Shown piece after piece: positions 9,880 to 18,154 of a stretch of DNA of 64,000 nt. The notes under the pieces are model-generated. The model saw only the letters and a program-made list of their open reading frames with translations. It had not been told where the DNA came from and made no database searches. Positions within the stretch are counted from its first letter, which is position 1, and each line of letters opens with the position of its first letter. The DNA lies in assembly GCA_017434885.1 (NCBI GenBank), contig JAFSGE010000005.1, forward strand, positions 310,001 to 374,000, read 5' to 3'. This stretch comes from Lachnospiraceae bacterium. Lineage in GTDB: Bacteria; Bacillota; Clostridia; Lachnospirales; Lachnospiraceae. The position numbers were made by a program, and so were the translations under genes.

Positions 9880-11247
9880 CTATCCCTTTCTCAGAATTTT
9901 CTTTCCCCACATTTTTACAAAAACAGCGTGTAAAAGTAAAATCAAACTAACATAGAACATCGCCATATTGTAAACAGTATATCTTGTCTGGCAAAAAATC
10001 ACAACAGACACAAGACCCACATTATAGACAATCGATAATAATGTAATAACAGCAATTGCGTTTACTTTACTATCCTTATTATTCCGCAAATTTGTAATCA
10101 ATAATAATATATATACACTATATATTACCAAGCTGTACCAAGTTAATATCCGGTTTCTTTGAGCTACGGTAGTAATCAGTCCTGATATAAAATTATCAAA
10201 AAACACACCAATCACATCATCTATGTTTTTGGGAATTATTGCTTTGCTGATTGTCCCCATTATTTCATCTGCTTTTTCACTGATTGCTACACCATCATAT
10301 CCATATTTATCCACGACATAAGTATTAATCATTGGCCACATGGTATCAATTTGTATGCAATCATAATAATCTCCAAAGTGTGAAACTCTTTCTAACCAGC
10401 CTTCACCCGCAGAATGCTTTAAATACCCATTAGCATCACAGGCATCATATATTTCATAAAACAATCCCCTTATTTCCTCATTTTTTATGTTTGCACCATG
10501 TTGTCTTTCTGATGTATAAAATGCTATTGTTGAAACAAAACGTATATCTCCCGTATGCGTCAGGACTTCTCCATGAACAACATAATTATATCCAATGTCA
10601 ATTATTTTGTTCATGCCTAATATAAACAACGTACAGCCTATGATTACCCACATTCCGCGAAGAACTGTCTTTTTCTTCAGACACAACACAAGTATCAATG
10701 TTACAAACAATGCCAAAGAAATAAGCATCTGCTTTCGAACCGATATCTGCACAAGTATTAAAATTATACACCACCAAAAACTTTTTTTACTCTGTGTAAA
10801 ATAATATTCTAATATAAATCGTAAGAAAATCATATACAGGGATATTGTTACCCCTTCTGTTAATATACTATTTGAATACATCGAACCACGTTTAGCTACA
10901 AATCTGCAAAGGATAGAAACAGCAAACGGCATCGCTGCCAAACACAATGTACAAAGCTTAGAGATATCGATTGTTTTTCTCAAATAATTAACCAGCGTAT
11001 ATGCTGCCAATGCAGCAAGTATGCTTTGAAAAACAGCAATCCAAAATAAGTAGTTACTTTCACCCAGTAAATTTCGAAACAGCAATAGTAACATAGGATA
11101 TAAAGGTTCTCTGGAGCTGTCCATATTAATATATGATGGAGAATCAACACAGATAATCGCCCCATCATACAATGCAAAAAACAAATAAAAAACCAGATTA
11201 ATCAATAATAATATTGCCGAAAACAAATCTATTTTTTTCTTATTCAT
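9880..11247 (-). CDS. Polytopic membrane protein, GT-C glycosyltransferase-like
   Basis: About 455 residues with roughly ten predicted membrane helices by eye. The first extracytoplasmic loop contains VDSPSYINMDSSREPLYP. An acidic residue in this loop followed by a proline-rich P-x-YP segment is typical of GT-C enzymes that use polyprenyl-phosphate sugars. A soluble stretch of about 120 residues lies between helices 7 and 8. The ATG at 11247 is chosen because ACGGAGAG precedes it; a 21-residue upstream extension overlaps the previous gene and carries no helix. No precise family recognised; GT-C assignment is an inference from topology and the loop motif. Confidence 0.6.
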   Translation of the reverse strand: MNKKKIDLFSAILLLINLVFYLFFALYDGAIICVDSPSYINMDSSREPLYPMLLLLFRNLLGESNYLFWIAVFQSILAALAAYTLVNYLRKTIDISKLCTLCLAAMPFAVSILCRFVAKRGSMYSNSILTEGVTISLYMIFLRFILEYYFTQSKKSFWWCIILILVQISVRKQMLISLALFVTLILVLCLKKKTVLRGMWVIIGCTLFILGMNKIIDIGYNYVVHGEVLTHTGDIRFVSTIAFYTSERQHGANIKNEEIRGLFYEIYDACDANGYLKHSAGEGWLERVSHFGDYYDCIQIDTMWPMINTYVVDKYGYDGVAISEKADEIMGTISKAIIPKNIDDVIGVFFDNFISGLITTVAQRNRILTWYSLVIYSVYILLLITNLRNNKDSKVNAIAVITLLSIVYNVGLVSVVIFCQTRYTVYNMAMFYVSLILLLHAVFVKMWGKKILRKG

Positions 11248-11267
11248 AATATCTCTCCGTTGATTTA

Positions 11268-12008
11268 TCAAGCAATTTTTACCAACACTGCTTTTATTGC
11301 GGCCATACAATATTCTATTATCCTCCCTATATGCGTCCTATTTACCGGCTTTTCCTTCATATAATCGCAATAATCTATCCATACCGCATCGGGATTTTTA
11401 AAATAATTGTCATACACTTCCCACTCATGTGCATGAATAGTTCCCGTGTGAACAACCAAAGTTGAATACCCTCTCTTTTTTCGTAATGTTCTACTCATTT
11501 TAAAGGATATCGGATAAAAATCAAGTCCTTTCCAAGTATATGGCCGACTTCCAAATCCATCCGTAACTTTTTTAAATCCGGTAGCTTTTAATGCTTTTAA
11601 TGTATTATTATCATAAGAATGTGCCGGTGCCATGAAAATATCTGTCTCTATCCCGTTCTGCGCAAGCACTTGTTTTCCTTCTGTCAGCATTTCTTTCTGT
11701 TCTTCGTAAGAAATTCCAGCGAACTCGGAAAAACAATTCAACGGAAAAACCCCTGCTTTATCAGTCGCGTAAATGTGGCGATAACCATGCATGGCCACCG
11801 TCCATCCATTCTCTTGAAGTTCTTTTATATATGCCCAAAACTCCTCAGGTGCACCATTCTGAGTTCCTTTTAAATTTTCGTCCTGATTATCCGGAACCAC
11901 TCCTATAAGCGGTTTCACCTGATAGTGATCTAAAAGCGCTTTGAACTTAAAAAAGCACTCCCAGTCCATATCAGGTGTAATATCATCTAACCGTACTGCA
12001 ATCTTCAT
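11268..12008 (-). CDS. DUF2334-type polysaccharide deacetylase-like protein
   Basis: A 246-residue protein that starts MKIAVRLDDITPDMDWECFF; the Asp-Asp pair matches the first metal-binding motif of DUF2334/NodB-like deacetylases. WTVAMHGYRH near 95-105 gives the paired His motif, and FMAPAHSYD and VVHTGTIHAHEW provide later conserved His residues. No signal peptide, so a cytosolic action on an activated sugar or lipid-linked intermediate is likely. GGAG precedes the ATG, overlapping the stop region of the formyltransferase-like gene 3 bp upstream. It is clearly a different subfamily from 5612-6376. Substrate unknown. Confidence 0.75.
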   Translation of the reverse strand: MKIAVRLDDITPDMDWECFFKFKALLDHYQVKPLIGVVPDNQDENLKGTQNGAPEEFWAYIKELQENGWTVAMHGYRHIYATDKAGVFPLNCFSEFAGISYEEQKEMLTEGKQVLAQNGIETDIFMAPAHSYDNNTLKALKATGFKKVTDGFGSRPYTWKGLDFYPISFKMSRTLRKKRGYSTLVVHTGTIHAHEWEVYDNYFKNPDAVWIDYCDYMKEKPVNRTHIGRIIEYCMAAIKAVLVKIA

Positions 12009-12011
12009 CTT

Positions 12012-12932
12012 TTACTCCAAAATATCCAAAATCCTTATCTTGCTTGCACATTCATAACGGTCAATCAACAAAGAGCCATCAACCGTACGCACAACAAGCT
12101 TTCCATCAAAAATATCCACTACCTGACCAGGCATGTACTCTGAAAAATCAATCATCTCATCAAACGGATGAGCTTCCCAGACCGTAATTTTCTCCTCCCC
12201 TATATAAGCAAATGCACCAGGGAAAGGGGCTGCCACACCACGAATCAAATTATAGATTTCTCTAGTTCTTTTATGAAAGTCAATTTTACCGTCTGCTGCG
12301 GTACGTTTTTCGTACCACGAATCAAAATCTTTAGAATCTGTTTTAATAGTTATATTTCCCTGCTTGTAAGCAGTGAGTAATTTGCGAATCAGATTTTTGG
12401 AACAAATCATATTCTTATACTGGGCTGTCCTGATATCATCATGCAACGTAATAGAAAACATCTCAGTAGCAAAAACATTAGGGCTATCTGCCTTTTCATC
12501 ATATTTAAATAAATTCAGATTGAACCTGGTGTCTCCAAGAATAATCGACCAATTCAAAGGAGACCTTCCCCTTCCGAAAGGCAAGTATCCACTATTTCCG
12601 TGAAATCCATAAATACCATACTTAAACTGTTCAAGCACAGATGCAGGAATCAGCCTTTGCCATCCCATAGAAATCCCTATATCAAATTCATTTTCATCTA
12701 AAAACTTCTGTGTTTTCTCATCTGTCAGGAAATAGCTATCCGCTTCATGCACAGGGATACCGTACTTTTCTTTTAAAACAGAAAGTCCTTTATATCCTGA
12801 CACTTGATTTTTTTTGGTCACTTCAGGACTAATTGTAATCACTAAATCTACCGGACATATACTCTCCTGAATAAAGCTTACAATATTTTCTGATGTATCT
12901 TTTACACCAAATACTACTACTTTGTAGTGCAT
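12012..12932 (-). CDS. Formyltransferase-fold protein (methionyl-tRNA/sugar N-formyltransferase-like)
   Basis: 306 residues of the Fmt/ArnA-type formyltransferase fold. FGVKDTSENIVSFI opens the Rossmann part; FDIGISMGWQRLIPASVL and FHGNSGYLPFGRGRSPLNWS lie at the catalytic loop, and a C-terminal OB-like extension follows (about 215-306). In the family the catalytic triad is Asn, His, Asp. Here the His of GFHGN is present and the Asp of KADSP may match the third residue, but the position two before the His is Gly rather than Asn. Sugar N-formyltransferases are common in loci that make 4-amino-sugars, and WecE occurs in this one. It may be active on such a sugar or be a divergent relative. Confidence 0.72.
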   Translation of the reverse strand: MHYKVVVFGVKDTSENIVSFIQESICPVDLVITISPEVTKKNQVSGYKGLSVLKEKYGIPVHEADSYFLTDEKTQKFLDENEFDIGISMGWQRLIPASVLEQFKYGIYGFHGNSGYLPFGRGRSPLNWSIILGDTRFNLNLFKYDEKADSPNVFATEMFSITLHDDIRTAQYKNMICSKNLIRKLLTAYKQGNITIKTDSKDFDSWYEKRTAADGKIDFHKRTREIYNLIRGVAAPFPGAFAYIGEEKITVWEAHPFDEMIDFSEYMPGQVVDIFDGKLVVRTVDGSLLIDRYECASKIRILDILE

Positions 12933-12942
12933 ACTTGCTCCT

Positions 12943-13917
12943 TTACAAATTTTCTACATACCAATCAATTGCCAATTTAATTCCTTTTGCAAAATCATAT
13001 TCCGGATTATATCCGAGCAGTTCTCTTGCTTTGCTGATATCTGCGTTGGAGTCGCGAATATCACCTGCTCTTGCCGGTCCAAAATGAGGTTCTACCTGCT
13101 TACCAAGCGCATCGCAGAGATTGTGATACACATCAATCAGGTATTCTCTCCCGCCTGCACCGATGTTAAATGCCTCTCCTGCCGCTTCTGAAGATGCCAG
13201 ACAGGCCTTTAAATTGGCTTCAATTACGTTATCAATATAGGTAAAATCTCTTGATTGTCTGCCATCACCGTTAATGGTAGGCACTTCTCCGTTCAGCAGC
13301 TGCTTGATAAACTTAGGGATGACTGCCGCATACATACCATTAGGATCCTGACGACGACCAAATACATTGAAATAACGCATGCCGTAAGTATCAAGCCCAT
13401 AAAGCACTTTATACAGTCTGCCATATTCTTCATCTACTTTTTTAGTCAACGCGTAAGGAGAAAGCACCTTTCCTTCCGCGCCTTCCTTTTTGGGAAGCAC
13501 GGGATGGTCTCCGTATACAGAAGAGCTGGATGCATAAACAAACTTCTTTACACCGTTTTGTCTGGAGGCTTCCATCATATTCAGTGTACCGCGGATATTA
13601 ATTTCCTCATAGAGAAGGGGCATCTCAATACTTCTGGGAACGCTTCCCCATGCCGCCTGATTAAGAACATAGTCTACACCTTTTGTTACCTCAAGGCAGG
13701 TATCAAGTTCTCTGATATCGCCCTTGATAAAGGTAAATTTCGGATTGCTTATCAGCGGCTCAATATTCTCATATTTTCCCGTCGAAAGGTTATCCAAGCA
13801 TCTTACCGTATAACCCATATCGAGTATCGCTTCACACAGATTCGAACCAATGAAACCTGCTCCTCCTGTTACCAGAAACACACTATTTTCGTCAAATTTT
13901 AATTCTTTGTATCCCAT
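12943..13917 (-). CDS. NAD-dependent UDP-sugar 4-epimerase (WbpP-like extended SDR)
   Basis: Extended short-chain dehydrogenase, 324 residues. The NAD-binding motif TGGAGFIGS is at 17-25, DNLSTGK at 42-48, ASSSSVYGD at 129-137 (catalytic Ser/Thr region), and the active-site Tyr-Lys in YALTK at 155-159. FNVFGRRQDPNG and GDGRQSRDFTYIDNV are typical of UDP-GlcNAc/UDP-GalNAc(A) 4-epimerases. Together with the UDP-sugar 6-dehydrogenase upstream it is likely to supply UDP-GalNAcA, or UDP-GalNAc, for the glycan. AGGAG precedes the ATG. The 193-bp gap upstream holds a structured element. Confidence 0.88.
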   Translation of the reverse strand: MGYKELKFDENSVFLVTGGAGFIGSNLCEAILDMGYTVRCLDNLSTGKYENIEPLISNPKFTFIKGDIRELDTCLEVTKGVDYVLNQAAWGSVPRSIEMPLLYEEINIRGTLNMMEASRQNGVKKFVYASSSSVYGDHPVLPKKEGAEGKVLSPYALTKKVDEEYGRLYKVLYGLDTYGMRYFNVFGRRQDPNGMYAAVIPKFIKQLLNGEVPTINGDGRQSRDFTYIDNVIEANLKACLASSEAAGEAFNIGAGGREYLIDVYHNLCDALGKQVEPHFGPARAGDIRDSNADISKARELLGYNPEYDFAKGIKLAIDWYVENL

Positions 13918-13956
13918 TTTTAATTTCTCCTACATCAAATTGCGTTCATTTCTTTC

Positions 13957-14107
13957 CAACGCACAGCCCGACAGAAATCATCTTCTGTGCAGGACCTTTT
14001 GAAAACGTCAGTCCTTGGGTTCTGTTTTTTAGAACCCTAGTACTGCTACGTTTTCATAGAGCGAGAGCGCGTCCTAACAGATGATGATTTCTGCTGGGCG
14101 TCCGTTC
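13957..14107 (-). repeat. Long imperfect inverted repeat with nested hairpins between two sugar-nucleotide genes
   Basis: Almost the whole 193-bp intercistronic gap can fold on itself. The outer arms 13966-13988 and 14077-14099 match at 20 of 23 positions as an inverted repeat. Inside them AGGAC (13991-13995) pairs with GTCCT (14071-14075), GAAAACGT (14001-14008) with ACGTTTTC (14048-14055), CAGT with ACTG, and a terminal hairpin GGGTTCT/AGAACCC (14018-14037). The inner hairpin is followed by no long T-run on the minus strand, so a simple terminator is unlikely. It may be a small non-autonomous mobile element, a processing or attenuation structure, or an RNA gene. No known family recognised. 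Confidence 0.75.
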
Positions 14108-14110
14108 CCA

Positions 14111-15427
14111 TTACAATCTCCAATAAATATAATCTTCTGTCAGATAATCTTTTCTATTAAAGAGTCCCTTGATATCCATAAATACCTTCTGACTATGCTT
14201 CGGATTGAAAAAGCTGCTGACAGTTTCTTTATTTAAATCTAAGAACTGCTCGTGGGCTACCGCAACAAGTACCGCATCCATATCTTTCACTGCATCCATG
14301 GTTTCAAAATCAATACCGTACAGTCTCTTTGCTTCATCGGCATCTGCAGCAGGGTCTACCACGATAGGTTTAATACCGTATTCTCCGAGTTCTTTATAAA
14401 TATCAATTACCTTAGTATTTCTGGTATCGGGACAGTTTTCTTTAAAAGTAAATCCCAAAATGGCAACTTTGGCATTTTTCACTGAAATGTCAGCCTTAAT
14501 CAAATTCTTTACAAGAGCTTCTGCCACATATTTTCCCATATCATCATTAATGCGGCGTCCTGCCAGAATAATCTGGGAATGATATCCAAGCTCTTCTGCC
14601 TTATAAGTCAGATAATAAGGATCAACACCAATACAGTGTCCGCCAACAAGTCCGGGGAAAAATTTCAGGAAATTCCACTTGGTTCCCGCCGCTTCCAAAA
14701 CTGCTTTGGTATCAATGCCCATCTTATTAAAAATAATGGACAATTCGTTCATAAACGCAATGTTAATGTCACGCTGGCTGTTTTCGATTACTTTTGCAGC
14801 CTCTGCCACTTTAATGGACTCTGCACGGTATACTCCTGCTTCTACTACCAGTTCATAAACTTTTGCAACAACGTCCAATGTTTCTTCATCCATACCGGAT
14901 ACAATTTTAGTAATAGTCTCAAGACGATGAACCTTATCACCGGGGTTAATTCTCTCGGGAGAATAACCGATTTTAAAGTCCACGCCACACTTGAGTCCGG
15001 ATTCTTTTTCCAGAATAGGCACACAAATATCTTCCGTCACACCGGGATAAACCGTAGATTCAAATACAATCACAGAACCTTTGGTAAGATTCTGTCCAAG
15101 CAGTCTGCTTGCACCTTCCACCGGGGATAAGTCCGGTGTATGGTCATCATTTACAGGAGTAGGAACTGCCACAATGTGAAACTTTGCTTCTCTTAATTTC
15201 TGCGGGTCTGCCGTAAATTCTACAGTGGTATTTTTGATTACATCATTTCCCACTTCATTTGTCGGGTCAATACCGCTCTTATACAGTTCGATTTTCTTTT
15301 CATTTAAGTCAAATCCAACCACTTTAATTTTGCGCGCAAACGCAACCGCAATGGGCATTCCCACATATCCAAGTCCCACCAGGGAAAGCTTCTCTTTTCC
15401 GCTTACGATATCTTCATATAAACTCAT
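14111..15427 (-). CDS. UDP-N-acetyl-hexosamine 6-dehydrogenase (WbpO/WecC-type)
   Basis: Nucleotide-sugar dehydrogenase, about 438 residues, which oxidises the C6 alcohol of a UDP-sugar twice to a uronic acid using two NAD+. SLVGLGYVGMP near residue 15 is the NAD-binding motif. FESTVYPGVTED and YSPERINPGD are typical of the WbpO/WbpA/TviB branch. The catalytic Cys is in GGHCIGVDPYYL (Cys at about 265). The start at 15427 is preferred because AGGAGG lies just ahead and it overlaps the upstream stop as ATGA. With the 4-epimerase downstream it could provide UDP-GalNAcA. Substrate (GlcNAc versus GalNAc) not certain. Confidence 0.9.
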   Translation of the reverse strand: MSLYEDIVSGKEKLSLVGLGYVGMPIAVAFARKIKVVGFDLNEKKIELYKSGIDPTNEVGNDVIKNTTVEFTADPQKLREAKFHIVAVPTPVNDDHTPDLSPVEGASRLLGQNLTKGSVIVFESTVYPGVTEDICVPILEKESGLKCGVDFKIGYSPERINPGDKVHRLETITKIVSGMDEETLDVVAKVYELVVEAGVYRAESIKVAEAAKVIENSQRDINIAFMNELSIIFNKMGIDTKAVLEAAGTKWNFLKFFPGLVGGHCIGVDPYYLTYKAEELGYHSQIILAGRRINDDMGKYVAEALVKNLIKADISVKNAKVAILGFTFKENCPDTRNTKVIDIYKELGEYGIKPIVVDPAADADEAKRLYGIDFETMDAVKDMDAVLVAVAHEQFLDLNKETVSSFFNPKHSQKVFMDIKGLFNRKDYLTEDYIYWRL

Positions 15428-16533
15428 TTGTTTTTCCTCCTGCACATGCACCTTTTGATTTCTTCCATATATGCATTCACTACTATATTTCTGTCGAATT
15501 CCCGCTCCACTTTTTTGCGGGCATTTACTCCCATCTCTTTTCTTTCCTCATAGGAAAGCTTCATAAACTTTCTTACCGCGGCAAGAAATGCTTCTTTGTC
15601 TCTTGGCGCAAAACCGATTCCCGTAATGCCATCATCAAACCCTTCCCGGCATCCCGGTATATTACTTGCAAGAACAGGTCTTCCCGTCGCCGCCGCCTCT
15701 AACACCACATTGGACATTCCTTCGTGATAGCTTGGCATCACTGCCGCAGACGCTTTAGCATAGTAGGGATGAATCTCCTTTTGATATCCTGTCAGATGAA
15801 CAATTCCTGCGTTCTGCATTTCTTCTATCCGTTCTTTGTAATCATCCTCGTAATATCCCACCAGTTCAAACCGGACATCCGGATACTCTTTTCTGATTTC
15901 TTCTGCTGCATACAGAAGCTCATCAGTTCCCTTTTCTTTCATAATTCTGCCCACATACAGAAATGTAACAGCTTCTTCCTTAGAAGGATATTCCTCAAAT
16001 CTGTGTCTGTCAAGATTCACACCGGAACCCGGCACCAGTCTGTCAGCTTTTCCTTTGATTTTAAAGACTCGGAAGGTCTCTCTATTGGTTTCGTTCTGAA
16101 AGAAAACACAGGATGCACCTTTTAATGCTATCCGATACAAAAAGACAACCAGCTTTTGAACCGGACCGCCATCTTCAAACACAGAGCCAAGCCCTGTAAT
16201 ATTTACCAGATAAGGAACTCTGCGGAATCTGCAGCAAAGGCTGCCGTAAATATTGGGTTTAATGGTGTAAGTCAGCACCACATCCGGCGAAACCTCTTTG
16301 ATTAGTCTCCAATAAGCCAGCATAAGCTTGCTGTCTTTTAACGGATTCATTCCTCTTCTTTCCAGTGAAATCGAATGAATGACGCAACCTTCTTCCGCAA
16401 GAGCAGGTACTTTTTCTGCATCCGGCAAGCTGATGTGCACCTCATATTCCTTCAAAAGACATAACAACAATTCATTTCTAAAATCATACAACCCACTGGC
16501 ACTGTTTGCCAATATTAAGATTCGTTTGCTCAT
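15424..16533 (-). CDS. GT4 glycosyltransferase, PglA/CapM-like
   Basis: GT4 enzyme of 369 residues similar in layout to PglA and capsular transferases that add the second sugar onto an undecaprenyl-diphosphate-linked first sugar. Visible motifs: ILANSASGLYDFRNELL at the start, LTYTIKPNIYGSL, NITGLGSVFED, then YVGRIMKEKGTDELL and PSYHEGMSNVVLEAAATGRP in the donor domain. It follows the phosphoglycosyltransferase and ATP-grasp genes with minimal spacing, matching a position just after initiation of the lipid-linked glycan. The acceptor is therefore inferred to be the product of the 17511-18137 enzyme. Confidence 0.87.
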   Translation of the reverse strand: MSKRILILANSASGLYDFRNELLLCLLKEYEVHISLPDAEKVPALAEEGCVIHSISLERRGMNPLKDSKLMLAYWRLIKEVSPDVVLTYTIKPNIYGSLCCRFRRVPYLVNITGLGSVFEDGGPVQKLVVFLYRIALKGASCVFFQNETNRETFRVFKIKGKADRLVPGSGVNLDRHRFEEYPSKEEAVTFLYVGRIMKEKGTDELLYAAEEIRKEYPDVRFELVGYYEDDYKERIEEMQNAGIVHLTGYQKEIHPYYAKASAAVMPSYHEGMSNVVLEAAATGRPVLASNIPGCREGFDDGITGIGFAPRDKEAFLAAVRKFMKLSYEERKEMGVNARKKVEREFDRNIVVNAYMEEIKRCMCRRKNK

Positions 16534-16536
16534 AAG

Positions 16537-17514
16537 CTATTTCCTATCAGCCACAGCATCAATAATCATAATTTCATTATACTTCATCATAACTTTATCA
16601 ACTGCATAATTGCCAATTTTCTTCTCATTTATCTTACCAAAAAGATTATTCTTAATCAAGGTCATATGGTCTGCTCCGCAGGCATACGCATGAGGGTACC
16701 CACCTCCAAATCTGGGATTGACCTCCGAAAAATAATAAACGCCGTCTTTTTCAAAAATATCAATATCTATCTGACCTCTAAAACCATTCTCGGTAACAAA
16801 TTGTTCTATTTTCTCAAACAACATATCCTCTTTGAAGGAAATCGCCTTGTCGGTTTCTCCTGCACGCATGAGTAGCTTTTTCTTGGTAAATACAGATACC
16901 ACTTCACCACTTATCAAATCAATGTAACAGTCTGCGCCGATTTCCTGTCCGGTCATATATTCCTGAATAATCATTTCATCGCCATGATGAAAAAGAAATT
17001 CCACTGTTTCATCATCTGCCGCTTTGGAAATCTGCAGACTGGCACTTCCTCTCATAGGTTTTACAAACACAGGATAAGTTACTTCACCTGCTTCTACTGC
17101 TTCCCTGAACGCAGATAACTCACGATAGGTCTTTGCACAGGGATAGCCGTGCTTTTTCATCCAGCAGTACATTTCCCATTTATTCAAGGTTCTCTCACAA
17201 AGTTCATAGGAAGAACCAATTACGGTAACTCCCAGTGCTTCAAACTCTTCTCTGTGCTTTGCAAGAAGGGATAGTTCCGGATCGATTAAGGATAACACAC
17301 CCGTCACTTTTTCCTTACGGCAAATATCAAATACCACATCAATATATCCGGGCGCAGTCATTCTGGGCACCACATAGTGAATATCACCCTCGTAAAGTGC
17401 CGGTGCATAGGGATTACAGTCCGTAGTAATCACCTTGCCGTCTTCGCCTAACGCCTGCTTAAAATACTGTACTACTTTATCTCTGGTGCCACAGCTTAAA
17501 ATTAATACATTCAT
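16537..17514 (-). CDS. ATP-grasp domain protein (carbamoyl-phosphate-synthase-like ligase)
   Basis: A 325-residue single-chain ATP-grasp protein. NVLILSCGTRDKVVQYF starts the N-terminal domain. NKWEMYCWMKKHGYPCAKTY, YPVFVKPMRGSASLQISKA and MIIQEYMTGQEIGADCYIDL form the ATP-binding region, and GQIDIDIFEKDGVYYFSEVN ends in the metal-binding Glu/Asn (SEVNPRFGGG). Such enzymes join a carboxylate to an amine through an acyl-phosphate. It lies between the PglC-like and PglA-like genes and overlaps the former as ATGA. In Campylobacter an acetyltransferase (PglD) is associated with this block. It may therefore acylate an amino-sugar, possibly with an amino acid; that is inference. Confidence 0.85.
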   Translation of the reverse strand: MNVLILSCGTRDKVVQYFKQALGEDGKVITTDCNPYAPALYEGDIHYVVPRMTAPGYIDVVFDICRKEKVTGVLSLIDPELSLLAKHREEFEALGVTVIGSSYELCERTLNKWEMYCWMKKHGYPCAKTYRELSAFREAVEAGEVTYPVFVKPMRGSASLQISKAADDETVEFLFHHGDEMIIQEYMTGQEIGADCYIDLISGEVVSVFTKKKLLMRAGETDKAISFKEDMLFEKIEQFVTENGFRGQIDIDIFEKDGVYYFSEVNPRFGGGYPHAYACGADHMTLIKNNLFGKINEKKIGNYAVDKVMMKYNEIMIIDAVADRK

Positions 17515-18137
17515 GAATTTGAAACCATGTCCTTTCTTTCATCACACAGGGAACCTTCTACCACACTGGTATCAACGGCAACATCTTCTTTTTTAAACAC
17601 CACCGCGACTGTCTGAAATAAAATCTTTAAATCCATCATAAAAGACAGATTTTCCACATACTCCACATCTTTTGCCAAACGATGATCCCATGAGATAAAG
17701 TTTCTTCCGCTCACCTGTGCAAGTCCGGTCAACCCCGGCCGCACGGTATGACGCAGTTTTTCCTTTTCGGTATAATAAGGCAGATATTTAATCAAAAGGG
17801 GCCTGGGACCCACAAGAGACATATCTCCCTTCAAAATATTCCAAAGCTCCGGTAATTCATCCAGACTGCTTCTTCGAAGGAAATTTCCAAAGGAGGTCAG
17901 TCTGTTGGCATCAGGAAGCAGTTCTCCCTTTTCATCCCTCTCATCTGTCATGGTACGGAATTTACAAAGTTTAAATATCTTCTCCTGATATCCCGGTCTT
18001 TGCTGATGGAAAATGATAGGAGAACCCAGTTTTATCCTCACCAGAATCGCCACCACCAAAAGCACCGGACTGAGTACCACAAGTGCCGTAAATGATATAA
18101 TAATGTCAAACAGTCTCTTAATGTACTTTTGATACAT
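17511..18137 (-). CDS. Polyprenyl-phosphate phosphoglycosyltransferase (PglC/EpsL-like)
   Basis: Monotopic phosphoglycosyltransferase that moves a sugar-1-phosphate from UDP-sugar to undecaprenyl phosphate and starts the lipid-linked glycan. The hydrophobic membrane segment is at about 9-35, followed by FHQQRPG, FKLCKFRTM, the catalytic LRRSSLDELPELWNILKGDM (with the Asp-Glu pair) and SLVGPRPLL. Length (about 208) is the small PglC type without the extra N-terminal helices of WbaP. The ATG at 18137 is preferred over 18143, because AGGAGG runs directly into the latter. It stands beside a PglE-like and a PglF-like gene, so a diNAcBac-like 4-amino-sugar phosphate is the likely substrate. Confidence 0.92.
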   Translation of the reverse strand: MYQKYIKRLFDIIISFTALVVLSPVLLVVAILVRIKLGSPIIFHQQRPGYQEKIFKLCKFRTMTDERDEKGELLPDANRLTSFGNFLRRSSLDELPELWNILKGDMSLVGPRPLLIKYLPYYTEKEKLRHTVRPGLTGLAQVSGRNFISWDHRLAKDVEYVENLSFMMDLKILFQTVAVVFKKEDVAVDTSVVEGSLCDERKDMVSNS

Positions 18138-18154
18138 AGCCATCCTCCTGTTCT

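Noticed and set aside
13255..13902. 215-codon plus-strand frame opposite the epimerase gene
   Set aside because: Antisense shadow of a well-recognised SDR gene.
14018..14037. GGGTTCT/AGAACCC hairpin as a plain terminator
   Set aside because: No T-run follows on either strand and it is the tip of a much longer fold.
15724..16125. 133-codon plus-strand frame opposite the PglA-like gene
   Set aside because: Antisense shadow; no SD, no motif.
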